Counted from the first letter of the stretch, positions 18,104 through 27,306 are shown. The stretch is 64,000 bases of DNA from QQUJ01 sp050287605 (GCA_050287605.1 JBNKCG010000037.1:6908-70907); one strand, 5' to 3'. Translations and numbers: made by a program. Notes: generated by a model not told the origin, from the sequence alone.

Positions 18104-19039
18104 CTAGCGAAATGCGTGGCGGTGTTCGTCGAGCTGCGCGGCGGTGAGCAGAAACACGCCGTGCCCCCCGCGTTCGAATTCCAGCCACAGGAAAGGCACC
18201 TGTGGAAACCGCTCTACCAATGCGGTTTCACTGTTGCCGACTTCGCACACCAGTATACCACCCGGCGTCAAATGGTCGGCTGCTTCGCTCAGGATGCGCA
18301 CCACCACATCCAGCCCGTCGTCGCCCGCTGCCAGCCCCAACACCGGTTCGCGGTGGTACTCTTCGGGCAGCGCGGCCATATCCTGCGCATCCACGTACGG
18401 CGGGTTGCTGACGATGAGGTCGTAGCGCTCGCCGCCCAGGGCCGCGAACAGGTCCGACACCTGGGCGCGGACCCGCTCCCCCACCCCATGCTCGGCAATG
18501 TTGCGCTCCGCGACTGCTACGGCATCGGAGGAGATATCCACGGCATCCACCTGCGCCTCCGGAAAGGCGTAGGCGCAGGCGATGCCGATGCACCCGCTGC
18601 CGGCGCACAGATCAAGAATGCGCTGCGGAGGCAGTCCCTCCAGCCACGGCTCGAAGCCGTGCTCTATCAGCTCGGCGATAGGCGAGCGGGGCACCAGCAC
18701 CCGCTCGTCCACGTAGAATGAAAGCCCGGCAAACCCGGCGCGGTGGGTCAGATAAGGTAGTGGCAAACGCTCTTCGACACGGCGCCGGAACAGTGCCAGC
18801 ACAGCCGCACGTTCGGAGCGCGTCAGACGCGCCGCCAGGTACTCCTGCGGCAGGGAGTGATCGAGGTGCAGCGCGGCCAGCGCCAATGCCAGCGCCTCGT
18901 CGATGGCGTTGTCCGTCCCGTGACCGAAACTCAGGCCAACCGCCTCAAAGCGGCTGGCGCCCCAGCGCACCACGTCGCGCAGCGTACGCAGTTCATCCAT
19001 GGCGGCGGCGTAGGTGGCGCTGGTCGGGAGTGTGTTCAT
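18104..19039 (-). CDS. prmB: Ribosomal protein uL3 glutamine methyltransferase
   Basis: PrmB N5-methylates a glutamine in ribosomal protein L3 using S-adenosylmethionine. The 311-residue protein has an N-terminal helical domain, the SAM-binding ILDLCAGSGCIGIACA, and the hallmark NPPY motif in DLIVSNPPYVDAQDMAALP, which contacts the target Gln. The N-terminal domain and proximity to aroC favour PrmB over PrmC/HemK. Its start is 114 nt downstream of the STAS gene. Confidence 0.95.
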   Translation of the reverse strand: MNTLPTSATYAAAMDELRTLRDVVRWGASRFEAVGLSFGHGTDNAIDEALALALAALHLDHSLPQEYLAARLTRSERAAVLALFRRRVEERLPLPYLTHRAGFAGLSFYVDERVLVPRSPIAELIEHGFEPWLEGLPPQRILDLCAGSGCIGIACAYAFPEAQVDAVDISSDAVAVAERNIAEHGVGERVRAQVSDLFAALGGERYDLIVSNPPYVDAQDMAALPEEYHREPVLGLAAGDDGLDVVVRILSEAADHLTPGGILVCEVGNSETALVERFPQVPFLWLEFERGGHGVFLLTAAQLDEHRHAFR

Positions 19040-19152
19040 GGGTACCGGGCCCGAATCAAAGGGGCGCTACCATAGCGCGAGTCGCATCGGGGATGCCACC
19101 ACTGTTTGCCAAGCACGCCGGCGTGCGCAGCGCCGTGCCACGGATCCGCGGC

Positions 19153-19458
19153 TCAGCGGATTTTGAACAATTGGTGGAAATTGGAAATGGTGAGTATGTT
19201 GCGAATCTGCGTCGGACAGTTGACGATGTCGATATCCGACTGGTCCCCGCCCGCCCGTTCGCGCAGCAACAGCAACATGCCCAATGCCGAACTGTCCAGC
19301 GAGTCGGTCTTCTGCAGGTCGATCTGGTAGTGCACCTGCTTGGCGTCCACGCGCTCGTACGCCGCACGAAACTGCTGGTGAAGATTGAAATCGAATCGGC
19401 CATCGATGGCAATGGTATAGATTTTGCCGTCTTCCGACAGGTTCGCCGTCACTGACAT
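19153..19458 (-). CDS. STAS-domain protein (anti-sigma antagonist type)
   Basis: A single 101-residue STAS domain starting MSVTANLSEDGKIYTIAIDG after GAGGAAG. The helix-1 motif TDSLDSSALGMLLLL keeps the serine that partner kinases phosphorylate in SpoIIAA/RsbV-like proteins. No anti-sigma kinase, phosphatase or transporter is beside it, so it must act with partners elsewhere. Candidates include a stress-signalling switch and an Mla-type transport accessory; the DSSALG motif favours the switch. It faces ettA across a 235-bp divergent gap. Confidence 0.88.
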   Translation of the reverse strand: MSVTANLSEDGKIYTIAIDGRFDFNLHQQFRAAYERVDAKQVHYQIDLQKTDSLDSSALGMLLLLRERAGGDQSDIDIVNCPTQIRNILTISNFHQLFKIR

Positions 19459-19693
19459 TGGGCTTCCTCGCCACTGTACGTTTTTATGCGCAGATGCCCC
19501 ACCCCCGCCGCGCAGCCGACGCATCTGCAAACCACTTACCCGCTTAGGGGTTTCAGCCCCCACAACTGTTCGCCTATCATAACGCCCCTGCCCGCTCGTT
19601 GGCCAATCCCCGACACCGGCGCCCGCTCGCGTTCACGCAAGATTTCTGCATAATCGCGGCTTTTCCACACCACGCAACAGGAAGTCCTACACC

Positions 19694-21361
19694 ATGGCGC
19701 AATACGTCTACACCATGAGCCGCGTCGGCAAGGTGGTACCGCCCAAACGCGAGATATTGAAAGAGATCTCGCTCTCGTTCTTCCCGGGCGCCAAGATCGG
19801 TGTCCTGGGACTCAACGGCGCCGGCAAGTCAACGCTGCTGCGCATCATGGCCGGCATCGACACCGACATTCTCGGCGAGGCCCGCCCCCAACCCGGATTG
19901 CGGATCGGCTACCTGCCCCAGGAGCCGCAGCTCGATCCCGCCAAAGATGTGCGCGGCAACGTCGAGGAGGCCGTCGCCGAAGTCAAGCAGGCGCTGCAAC
20001 GCCTGGACGAGGTGTACGCAGCTTACGCCGATCCCGATGCCGATTTCGACGCCTTGGCGAAGGAGCAGGCGCAGCTGGAAAACCTGATCCAGGCCGCCGA
20101 CGGCCACAACCTGGAACGCAAGCTGGAGATCGCCGCCGACGCATTGCGGCTCCCCCCCTGGGATGCCGACGTCACCAAACTCTCAGGCGGCGAACGGCGC
20201 CGCGTCGCACTATGCCGCCTGCTGCTCTCGGCACCCGACATGCTGCTGCTCGACGAGCCTACCAACCATCTGGATGCCGAATCGGTGGCCTGGTTGGAGC
20301 GCTTCCTGGGCGAGTTTCCCGGCACCGTGGTGGCCGTCACCCACGACCGCTATTTCCTCGACAACGTCGCCGGCTGGATTCTCGAACTGGATCGAGGCCA
20401 CGGCATTCCCTGGCAGGGCAACTACTCCTCGTGGCTGGATCAAAAGGAAAAACGCCTAGAGATGGAGGAGAAACAGCAAAGCGCCCACGTCCGCACCATG
20501 AAGAACGAGCTGGAATGGGTGCGCGCCAATCCCAAGGGCCGCCACGCCAAAAGCAAGGCGCGTTTGCAACGCTACGAAGAACTGGCATCGCAAGAGTTTC
20601 AGAAACGCAACGAGACCCAGGAGATCTATATCCCGCCCGGTCCGCGGCTCGGCGACCTGGTCATCGAAGCCGAGGGGCTAACCAAGGCCTATGGCGACCA
20701 GGTGCTTTACGATCAACTCAGTTTCTCCGTCCCAAAAGGGGCCATCGTGGGCATCATCGGGCCCAACGGCGCGGGCAAGTCGACTCTGTTCCGACTGATC
20801 ACCGGTCAGGAGCAACCCGACAGCGGCACGTTGCGGGTCGGCGAAAGCGTGCAGATCGCCTACGTCGATCAATCGCGTGACTCTCTCGACGCTGCCAAAA
20901 CCGTCTGGGAAGAGATCTCCGACGGACAGGACATCATCACCGTCAACAACTACCAGCTCCAGTCGCGCAGTTACGTGGGACGCTTCAATTTCAAGGGCAC
21001 CGACCAGCAGAAGCGCGTCGGCGATCTCTCCGGCGGGGAGCGCAACCGCGTGCATCTGGCAAAACTGTTGCGCAGCGGTGGCAACGTGTTGCTGCTCGAC
21101 GAGCCGACCAACGATCTCGACGTGGAGACGCTGCGAGCGCTGGAAGAGGCGGTGCTCGCCTTCCCCGGCTGCGCGATGGTGATCTCCCACGACCGCTGGT
21201 TTCTCGACCGCATCGCAACCCACATCCTCGCCTTCGAAGGCGACAGTCAGGTGACGTTCTTCCAGGGCAACTACACCGACTACGAAGAGGACCGCGTGCA
21301 ACGCCTGGGCGCCGAAGCTGCACAGCCGCATCGCATCAAATACAAACGACTGGAAAACTGA
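19694..21361 (+). CDS. ettA: Energy-dependent translational throttle protein EttA (ABC-F)
   Basis: EttA binds the ribosomal E site and gates the first elongation step according to the ATP/ADP ratio. The 555-residue protein begins MAQYVYTMSRVGKVVPPKRE and has two ATPase domains without membrane segments. Walker A is GLNGAGKST and GPNGAGKST, signatures are LSGGERRRVALCRLL and LSGGERNRVHLAKLL, and Walker B is LLLDEPTNHLDAESV and LLLDEPTNDLDVETL. The linker between the domains (KEKRLEMEEKQQSAHVRTMKNELEW) corresponds to the P-site tRNA interaction motif, and the arm is EttA-like. Length and the N-terminal sequence match EttA rather than other ABC-F types. Confidence 0.96.
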   Translation: MAQYVYTMSRVGKVVPPKREILKEISLSFFPGAKIGVLGLNGAGKSTLLRIMAGIDTDILGEARPQPGLRIGYLPQEPQLDPAKDVRGNVEEAVAEVKQALQRLDEVYAAYADPDADFDALAKEQAQLENLIQAADGHNLERKLEIAADALRLPPWDADVTKLSGGERRRVALCRLLLSAPDMLLLDEPTNHLDAESVAWLERFLGEFPGTVVAVTHDRYFLDNVAGWILELDRGHGIPWQGNYSSWLDQKEKRLEMEEKQQSAHVRTMKNELEWVRANPKGRHAKSKARLQRYEELASQEFQKRNETQEIYIPPGPRLGDLVIEAEGLTKAYGDQVLYDQLSFSVPKGAIVGIIGPNGAGKSTLFRLITGQEQPDSGTLRVGESVQIAYVDQSRDSLDAAKTVWEEISDGQDIITVNNYQLQSRSYVGRFNFKGTDQQKRVGDLSGGERNRVHLAKLLRSGGNVLLLDEPTNDLDVETLRALEEAVLAFPGCAMVISHDRWFLDRIATHILAFEGDSQVTFFQGNYTDYEEDRVQRLGAEAAQPHRIKYKRLEN

Positions 21362-21413
21362 AGCTCCACCGCGTAGAAGTGTAATTCCGCAACAATCCGA
21401 CCGGGTGCTTGCG

Positions 21414-22310
21414 ATGAGCAAAAAAGAACATAAACAAAAATCGAACGGCAAACTCCAACAGATGCTGGACTCCGCGCTGTCACTCCTGGGGCGCATCGAC
21501 CGCCTGCTTCCGCAAACCGGCAGCGCACCACAGTGGGAGCATTTTATCGCGTTTCGCTGGCGGCGGCGCCACGGCCCCGGTTGGTTGGAGGGGGTCAACC
21601 ACCCGCACCTACTACGGCTTGGCGATTTGCTCTGTATCGATCGTCAGAAAGAGACGATACGCCGCAACACCGAACAGTTCGTGCGCGGCACACCCGCCAA
21701 CAACGTGCTGCTGTGGGGATCGCGAGGTACCGGCAAATCGTCACTCATCAAGGCGCTGCTCAACGAGTACGCCGACGCCGGGTTGCGGCTGATCGAAGTC
21801 GACAAACACGATCTGTTGGATCTGCCGGACATCGTCGACCTGGTGTGGGATCGCCCCGAGCGCTTCATGCTGTTTTGCGACGATCTGTCGTTCGAAGCCG
21901 AAGATCCCAGCTACAAAGCGCTCAAAGCACTACTGGACGGTTCCATCAGCGCGGCGCCCGACAACCTCCTCATCTACGCCACCTCAAACCGCCGCCACCT
22001 GCTCCCCGAATACTTCGACGAGAACCTCGAGGCGCGCAACATCGGCGGCGAGATCCATCACGGTGAAGCGGTCGAGGAGAAGATTTCGCTCTCCGACCGT
22101 TTCGGGCTCTGGGTCTCGTTCTATCCGTTCCGACAGGAGGAGTTTCTCGAGATCGTGCACTGCTGGCTGCAACGCTTCGACGTCGACCTTGCCGACCGCG
22201 AGACGGTGGATCGCGCTGCACTACAGTGGGCGCTGTCGCGCGGTTCGCGCAGCGGGCGCACGGCGTATCAGTTCGCGCGCGACTGGGCGGGCAGTCACCG
22301 ACACGCATAG
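21414..22310 (+). CDS. DUF815 family AAA+-type ATPase
   Basis: A 298-residue predicted ATPase of the DUF815 family (COG2607), whose role is not established. The Walker A motif GSRGTGKSS lies at residues 102-110 and a Walker B-like LFCDDLSFE about 55 residues later; TSNRRHLLPEYF resembles sensor 1. The N-terminal 90 residues are basic and helical. I choose the ATG at 21414 (MSKKEHKQ); a GTG 9 nt upstream is an alternative. It lies 52 nt after ettA on the same strand and may be cotranscribed. Confidence 0.88.
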   Translation: MSKKEHKQKSNGKLQQMLDSALSLLGRIDRLLPQTGSAPQWEHFIAFRWRRRHGPGWLEGVNHPHLLRLGDLLCIDRQKETIRRNTEQFVRGTPANNVLLWGSRGTGKSSLIKALLNEYADAGLRLIEVDKHDLLDLPDIVDLVWDRPERFMLFCDDLSFEAEDPSYKALKALLDGSISAAPDNLLIYATSNRRHLLPEYFDENLEARNIGGEIHHGEAVEEKISLSDRFGLWVSFYPFRQEEFLEIVHCWLQRFDVDLADRETVDRAALQWALSRGSRSGRTAYQFARDWAGSHRHA

Positions 22311-22512
22311 CCAACTGCCGCTTACTCCACTGGATACCCGTTGTTCCGCACAATTTCAACGACACCCATCACGCTTGCAAACAAAATGCAATCGACGGAA
22401 GTGCGCTGTTATACCGACAGTCGGCCCCCGTTTGTCACGCCCTGAGCCGAACTGAAACCGTTGCAATACCTCCTCGGTCCGTCAAGCAATCAGTCAACCC
22501 GCTAGATTTCAC

Positions 22513-22535
22513 GCGCATCAATCAGATGCGCTTTT
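22513..22535 (+). terminator. Possible intrinsic terminator after DUF815 gene
   Basis: GCGCATC (22513-22519) pairs with GATGCGC (22525-22531) around a 5-nt loop and is followed by TTTT. It lies about 200 bp beyond the DUF815 stop, and the stem is short, so confidence is limited. Confidence 0.45.
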
Positions 22536-22658
22536 GTACTAAAAATTGCTGCTCGACCGGTACCCGCAGAAACCCCGCAAGAAACGCCAGCGCTATCACA
22601 CTCATGTCGTGAGCGAACCTCCAAATATACGCAAAACTTAATGCCATTTCCGCCATCG

Positions 22659-22686
22659 CGTTGCGAGTGTGATTTCACACGCAACG
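22659..22686 (+). other. Hairpin upstream of the Ig-repeat lipoprotein
   Basis: CGTTGC (22659-22664) pairs with GCAACG (22681-22686), and inside it GTGTG pairs with CACAC across an ATTT loop with a GA bulge. It lies about 80 bp before the start codon and may be a regulatory hairpin in the leader or an operator. Confidence 0.35.
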
Positions 22687-22763
22687 GCGCGCACCGCGTA
22701 GCGATACGTTGCTATCCGAACAAGCTGGATGCACTCCAGTGATGTCGGCAAGAGGATGTAGAC

Positions 22764-24629
22764 GTGATCGCCACGACCGTGCTTAGAAGTACCACCCTGG
22801 TACGCATCGCCACCGTTGTACTGAGCAGTTCGCTACTGGCGGCCTGCCTCGAAGTGGATCCCCAACCCAACAACGATGCCAAAGCGTCCGCCATCGGCGT
22901 CCCTGCGGCAGCGCCGACCGTTACCCTGGCGGCAACGCCCGATTCGATCAGTTCGGGGTCGTCGACCACCTTGTCGTGGTCGAGCAGCAACGCCACCTCC
23001 TGCGCGGCCTCGGGCGGCTGGGCGGGCGACAAGTCCACCTCGGGCAACGAAACCAGCGCGGCGCTGACCAGCACCAGCACCTTCACCCTGACCTGCAGCG
23101 GCGAAGGCGGCAGCACCAGCGAATCGGTCACCGTCGCGGTCACGCCGGCCCTCGCGCCCGAAGTCACCTTAACCGCGAATCCTGCCACCGTGGTCTACGG
23201 AAGCCGATCAACGCTGCAGTGGGATTCCACCAATGCCGACTCCTGCACGGGGTCGGGCTCGTGGTCAGGAAGCAAAGGCAAAAAGGGCAGCGATCAAACC
23301 GACGCGCTCACATCCGACAGCACCTACACGCTGACCTGCAACGGCCCAGGCGGAAAGAAATCCAAATCGGTGACGGTAACCGTTACCGATCCACCTCCCG
23401 CTGCGCCCACGCTTTCACTGGATGCCAACCCCACGTCCATCGCCTATCAGGGCAGCACCACCGTCACCTGGTCGACGACCAACGTCACCGGCTGCTCAGC
23501 CTCCGGCGCATGGTCCGGCAGCAAGGCCGGCAGCGGCAGCCAGAGCTTCAGCTCGCTAACCAGCGACCGCACTTACACGCTGGCGTGCACGGGCGACGGC
23601 GGCTCCGTCACCCGCTCGGTCACGGTTGCCGTCGCCGCGCCCCCTGCACCGACGCTGTCGCTGAGCGCCAACCCCACTTCCGTGGACTACAACAACACGT
23701 CGACGCTGAGCTGGACGACCAGCAACGCAACGTCGTGCAGCGCTTCGGGTGGATGGAGCGGCGCCAAGAGCACCGCAGGCGCAGAAAGCGTAGGCCCGCT
23801 CACCAGCAGCGCCAGCTACACGCTGACCTGCTCGGGCACCGGCGGCAGCATCTCCCGCACGGTGGCCGTGAACGTGGTGGCGCCGGCCGCCCCCGGCGTC
23901 AGTTTCTCCGCAAGCCCCACCTCCGTCGCAGCGGGCGACAGTGCGACGTTGACCTGGTCCGCGACCGACGCCACCAGTTGCAGCGCCTCCGGGGCGTGGT
24001 CAGGCGGCAAAGCGACGTCAGGCAGCGAGTCGGTGGGCCCCATCAGCTCCACCAGCACGTACACGCTGTCGTGCACCGGCCCCGGTGGCACCACCAGCCG
24101 CAGCCGTACGGTATCGGTTGCGGCCGCGCCCAGCGTAACGCTGAGCGCCAACCCCACCTCCGTACTCTCCGGTGGATCGACGACGTTGACCTGGTCGACC
24201 TCCGGCGCCACCAGCTGCACGGCATCCGGCGCCTGGACCGGATCCAAGTCCACCTCCGGCAACCAGACGATCGCTTCGCTGACCAGCGACAGCACCTTCA
24301 CCCTTGCCTGCACGGGGACGGGAGGCACCACGACGCGCTCGGCGACCGTCACCATTACCACCGCCTCTGCACGCTCGGTGCAAATCTCCTGGGATGCACC
24401 CACCACGCGTGCCGACGGGTCAACTCTCACCAACCTGGCGGGTTTTCACATCCACTACGGAACCGCATCGGGCAACTACACGCAGGTGATCAACGTGGAT
24501 AATCCCAGCCTAGCGAGTTACACCATCGACAACCTGACGAACGGCACCTACTACTTCTCAGTCACGGCCTATGACACGGATGCCTTGGAGAGCGATTTCT
24601 CCCTCGAGGTGAGCACGACGCTGAATTGA
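22764..24629 (+). CDS. Lipoprotein with six Ig-like repeats and a fibronectin III-like domain
   Basis: No specific function can be assigned. The 621-residue protein starts at GTG with a signal sequence and a lipobox Leu-Ala-Ala-Cys at residues 25-28, so the mature protein should be lipid-anchored. From residue 51 there are six repeats of about 80 residues. Each follows the pattern P-x-V-T-L-x-A-N-P-T-S, a W-S-x-x-N-A-T-S-C block, G-x-W-S-G-x-K, L-T-S-x-S-T-Y-T-L-x-C, and an S-V-T-V strand; the two Cys per repeat probably form a disulphide. A final domain of about 85 residues (VQISWDAPTTRADGS to DALESDFSLEV) is fibronectin III-like. Such architectures serve as surface stalks or adhesins. It ends 8 bp from the convergent msrQ. 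Confidence 0.85.
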   Translation: MIATTVLRSTTLVRIATVVLSSSLLAACLEVDPQPNNDAKASAIGVPAAAPTVTLAATPDSISSGSSTTLSWSSSNATSCAASGGWAGDKSTSGNETSAALTSTSTFTLTCSGEGGSTSESVTVAVTPALAPEVTLTANPATVVYGSRSTLQWDSTNADSCTGSGSWSGSKGKKGSDQTDALTSDSTYTLTCNGPGGKKSKSVTVTVTDPPPAAPTLSLDANPTSIAYQGSTTVTWSTTNVTGCSASGAWSGSKAGSGSQSFSSLTSDRTYTLACTGDGGSVTRSVTVAVAAPPAPTLSLSANPTSVDYNNTSTLSWTTSNATSCSASGGWSGAKSTAGAESVGPLTSSASYTLTCSGTGGSISRTVAVNVVAPAAPGVSFSASPTSVAAGDSATLTWSATDATSCSASGAWSGGKATSGSESVGPISSTSTYTLSCTGPGGTTSRSRTVSVAAAPSVTLSANPTSVLSGGSTTLTWSTSGATSCTASGAWTGSKSTSGNQTIASLTSDSTFTLACTGTGGTTTRSATVTITTASARSVQISWDAPTTRADGSTLTNLAGFHIHYGTASGNYTQVINVDNPSLASYTIDNLTNGTYYFSVTAYDTDALESDFSLEVSTTLN

Positions 24630-24637
24630 CGGATCAC

Positions 24638-25276
24638 TCATCCGCGCTGTTGCGAATGGGAGGCCGGAGGCGGGGCGAACAGATTCGCTCCGCCTCTCAG
24701 CAGGCGATACCCCAACAGCAACGCGAGGATGACGGCGTAGATCAGCGGTTCGCGCAAGTCCGCCTTCACCAGCCACAGAAAATGCACGACCCCGCCCACC
24801 GCGGTCGCATAGACCAAACGATGCAGCCGTTGCCAACGCTTTCCCCCCAGGCGACGCATCATCGTATTGGTGGATGTCACCGCCAGGGGAATCAGAAGCA
24901 CGAAGCTCGTGAATCCGATAGTGATGTAGGGGCGCTCAGCGATGTCGTCGACGATGTGCTCCCAGGCGAAAAACTGATCGAGCACGAGATAGGTCGCGAA
25001 ATGCAGCAGCGCATAGAAAAACGCGAACAGCCCGAGCATGCGGCGAAAGCGCATCACCCACGTCCAGCCGCAGAGACTCCTGAGCGGCGACACCGCCAGC
25101 GTGAGAAGCAGCATCCTGAGCGTCCAATCGCCGGTAAAACGGGTGATCGCTTCAATAGGATTGGCGCCCAATCGATCCGCCAGCCCCTTCCATAGCAACC
25201 ACCCAAACGGCACCAGCGCCAACGCGAACAGCAGCGGCTTTCCCACCCGGTTGATGCGTTGCTGCATCGTCAGCAT
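24638..25276 (-). CDS. msrQ: Haem-binding membrane subunit MsrQ
   Basis: MsrQ is the b-type cytochrome that passes electrons from the respiratory chain or flavin reductase to MsrP. The 212-residue protein has about six hydrophobic helices in the ferric-reductase-like fold. Haem-ligand candidates are the His residues in FYALLHFATYLVLD, KRWQRLHRLVY and GGVVHFLWLVK. It lies 34 nt downstream of msrP on the same strand, the usual pair order. The start could be the Met at codon 1 or codon 4. Confidence 0.95.
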   Translation of the reverse strand: MLTMQQRINRVGKPLLFALALVPFGWLLWKGLADRLGANPIEAITRFTGDWTLRMLLLTLAVSPLRSLCGWTWVMRFRRMLGLFAFFYALLHFATYLVLDQFFAWEHIVDDIAERPYITIGFTSFVLLIPLAVTSTNTMMRRLGGKRWQRLHRLVYATAVGGVVHFLWLVKADLREPLIYAVILALLLGYRLLRGGANLFAPPPASHSQQRG

Positions 25277-25310
25277 GACGCGTTGGGCAACAGCGTTTCG
25301 CGATCCGGCA

Positions 25311-26261
25311 TCAGAAAAACTTCCTTAAATCCATCGCGCTGTAGAGCGACGCCACCTGCTCGGCGTAGCCGTTGAAGGGCAACGTATCGCGTTTGAAGAA
25401 CTCACCCAGCCGTCGCTCCCGTTTCTGGCTCCAGCGCGGATGATCCACCGCGGGATTGACGTTGGAATAGAACCCGTACTCATGCGGAGCCACCCGGTTC
25501 CAGGCAGTCTGCGGCTGCTGTTCGCTGAAGCGAATCTTGACGATGGACTTGATACTCTTGAATCCGTATTTCCACGGTACCACCAACCGCAACGGTGCTC
25601 CGTTCTGATTGGGCAATACCTCGCCGTACATTCCCACCGCCACAAACGCCAGCGGATGCATCGCCTCATCGATGCGCAGCCCCTCGCGATACGGCCAGTC
25701 GAGCACCGACCGCAGCTGACCCGGCATCTGCTTGGGATCGAACAGGGTTTCGAACTCGACGTACTTGGCCGCCGAGGTGGGTCGGAAACGTTTGAGCAGC
25801 GTCGCCAGCGGAAACCCCACCCATGGCACCACCATCGACCATGCCTCCACACAGCGGAATCGATAGATACGCTCCTCGTACTGCATATTGGCGAGCAAAT
25901 CGTCGACGGCGAAGCTCCCGGTCGTTTCCGCCTCGCCTTCGACCGTGACGGTCCACGGCCGTGTTTTCAGCAGGTGCGCCAGTTGCACGGGATCGTCTTT
26001 GCCGGTACCGAATTCGTAGAAGTTGTTGTAACTGGTGGCGGCGAGTTTCTTGGTCACCTCTTCATCGGTGGAATACGCGGGATTGGGCGTGAACTCCAGC
26101 GCCGCCCCTTGCGCCTCCGCGGCGAGCAGCAGCGCGGGTGCCGGCATCAGGGTGCCAATGGCGGCCAACGCCGAGGTGCGCAGGAATTCCCGCCGGGCGG
26201 CATACACGTCGGGTGGCGTGATCTCAGAGGGACTGATGTCGCCAGGGGTCTTTATCAACAT
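25311..26261 (-). CDS. msrP: Periplasmic methionine sulfoxide reductase, molybdoenzyme MsrP
   Basis: MsrP repairs oxidised methionines in periplasmic proteins and uses a molybdopterin cofactor. The 316-residue precursor carries a Tat signal (RREFLRTSALAAIGTLMP, residues 23-40). The cysteine that coordinates Mo is in IYRFRCVEAWSMVVPWVGFPLA. Other conserved parts are TSYNNFYEFGTGKDDP at the mature N-terminus and the SIKSIVKIRF segment. It pairs with msrQ and faces the FAH-family gene across a 235-bp divergent region. Confidence 0.96.
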   Translation of the reverse strand: MLIKTPGDISPSEITPPDVYAARREFLRTSALAAIGTLMPAPALLLAAEAQGAALEFTPNPAYSTDEEVTKKLAATSYNNFYEFGTGKDDPVQLAHLLKTRPWTVTVEGEAETTGSFAVDDLLANMQYEERIYRFRCVEAWSMVVPWVGFPLATLLKRFRPTSAAKYVEFETLFDPKQMPGQLRSVLDWPYREGLRIDEAMHPLAFVAVGMYGEVLPNQNGAPLRLVVPWKYGFKSIKSIVKIRFSEQQPQTAWNRVAPHEYGFYSNVNPAVDHPRWSQKRERRLGEFFKRDTLPFNGYAEQVASLYSAMDLRKFF

Positions 26262-26496
26262 GAACGCGCTCCTGTGGCCGGTGGGTAAACATCGCCGTAT
26301 CTGAGGATCAGCTTATCCAGTCAAGCGCACCGCAATCCTCACGTAAAGTTCACAATATCGCCGCACCGGCGATCTTCACGCTCCCCACGGGTGGCGCTTC
26401 GCCGAAAACGCGCGCCGTGGAATCTGTCTCCCCGTGCGCACGGCTGGTGTACGCTTGCGGGAAATTCATCACTGGCTGTGACAAAGGACCAAATCC

Positions 26497-27306
26497 ATGA
26501 GAATCGTGCGCTTTTGCGACTCTGGCGGTACCGTGAACCTGGGTGAGGATCTGGGTGACGGGAACGCACGTCTGCTTTCGGGATCGCTCTTTTCAGGCTT
26601 GTCGAGCACCGACACCGTTGTTGCCATCGGCAAGCGACTCGCGCCACTGGAACCCACCAATATCTTCTGCATCGGCAAGAATTACGTGGCGCATGCGCAG
26701 GAGATGGGTTCCGAGGCGCCGGAAATGCCCATCGTTTTCATGAAGCCCACATCGGCGCTCAACCACCCCGACGCGCCCGTCGCCATCCCGGCGGCGTGCA
26801 CGCATGGCCCCGAGGTGGACTACGAAGCGGAACTGGTGGCGGTAATCGGCAAGGCGGCGCGCAACGTGCCGCGCGAGCGGGCACTCGACTACGTGCTGGG
26901 CTACACCTGCGCCAACGACGTCTCGGCGCGCTGGTGGCAGAAGCAAGGCAGCGGCGGACAATGGATACGCGGCAAGGGCTTCGACGGGTTCTGCCCCCTA
27001 GGGCCGGTGCTGGTCACCGTCGACGAGATCCCCGACCCGCAAAACCTCACTGTACGCTTTCGGCTCAACGGCGAGCTGCTGCAGGACGGCCACACCCGCC
27101 AGATGATGTTTCCAGTGGACTACCTGATCGCCGAGCTGAGTCGCGACCTCACGCTGCTGCCCGGCACCGTCATTCTCACCGGCACGCCGTCCGGGGTGGG
27201 TGCCGCCCGCGACCCGCAGGTGTTTCTGAAACCGGGCGACCGCATGGAGACCGAGGTCGAGGGCATCGGTACGCTGGTCAACCACGTGGTCGCGGCGCAG
27301 GGCTAA
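26497..27306 (+). CDS. Fumarylacetoacetate hydrolase (FAH) family protein
   Basis: FAH-fold enzymes cleave or decarboxylate C-C bonds in beta-dicarbonyl acids; members of this size act as acylpyruvases, oxaloacetate decarboxylases or 2-hydroxyhepta-dienedioate isomerases. The 269-residue protein shows FCIGKNYVAHAQEMG, the metal-binding acid cluster in EVDYEAELVAVIGK, the Asp in GYTCANDVSAR, KGFDGFCPLGP, and TGTPSGVGAARDP. The substrate cannot be told from the sequence. It is monocistronic and followed by a strong terminator. Confidence 0.9.
   Translation: MRIVRFCDSGGTVNLGEDLGDGNARLLSGSLFSGLSSTDTVVAIGKRLAPLEPTNIFCIGKNYVAHAQEMGSEAPEMPIVFMKPTSALNHPDAPVAIPAACTHGPEVDYEAELVAVIGKAARNVPRERALDYVLGYTCANDVSARWWQKQGSGGQWIRGKGFDGFCPLGPVLVTVDEIPDPQNLTVRFRLNGELLQDGHTRQMMFPVDYLIAELSRDLTLLPGTVILTGTPSGVGAARDPQVFLKPGDRMETEVEGIGTLVNHVVAAQG

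Larger units (their letters stand above)
22311..22763 (+). other. Intergenic region before the Ig-repeat lipoprotein
   Basis: This 453-bp gap holds no ORF I would call a gene. It contains a short terminator-like hairpin (22513-22535) and a second hairpin (22659-22686). AT content is higher than in the flanking genes, which suits a promoter region, but I could not assign convincing -35/-10 elements. Confidence 0.5.

Noticed and set aside
22668..22679. TGTGA...TCACA resembling a CRP site before the Ig-repeat lipoprotein
   Set aside because: The half-sites are only 2 bp apart instead of 6, and they are better explained as the arms of a hairpin.
22976..24502. Alternative 508-codon frame inside the Ig-repeat lipoprotein gene
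   Set aside because: It is a His/Arg-rich shift of the repeat DNA and lacks a signal peptide or domain, while the chosen frame has a lipobox and clear repeats.
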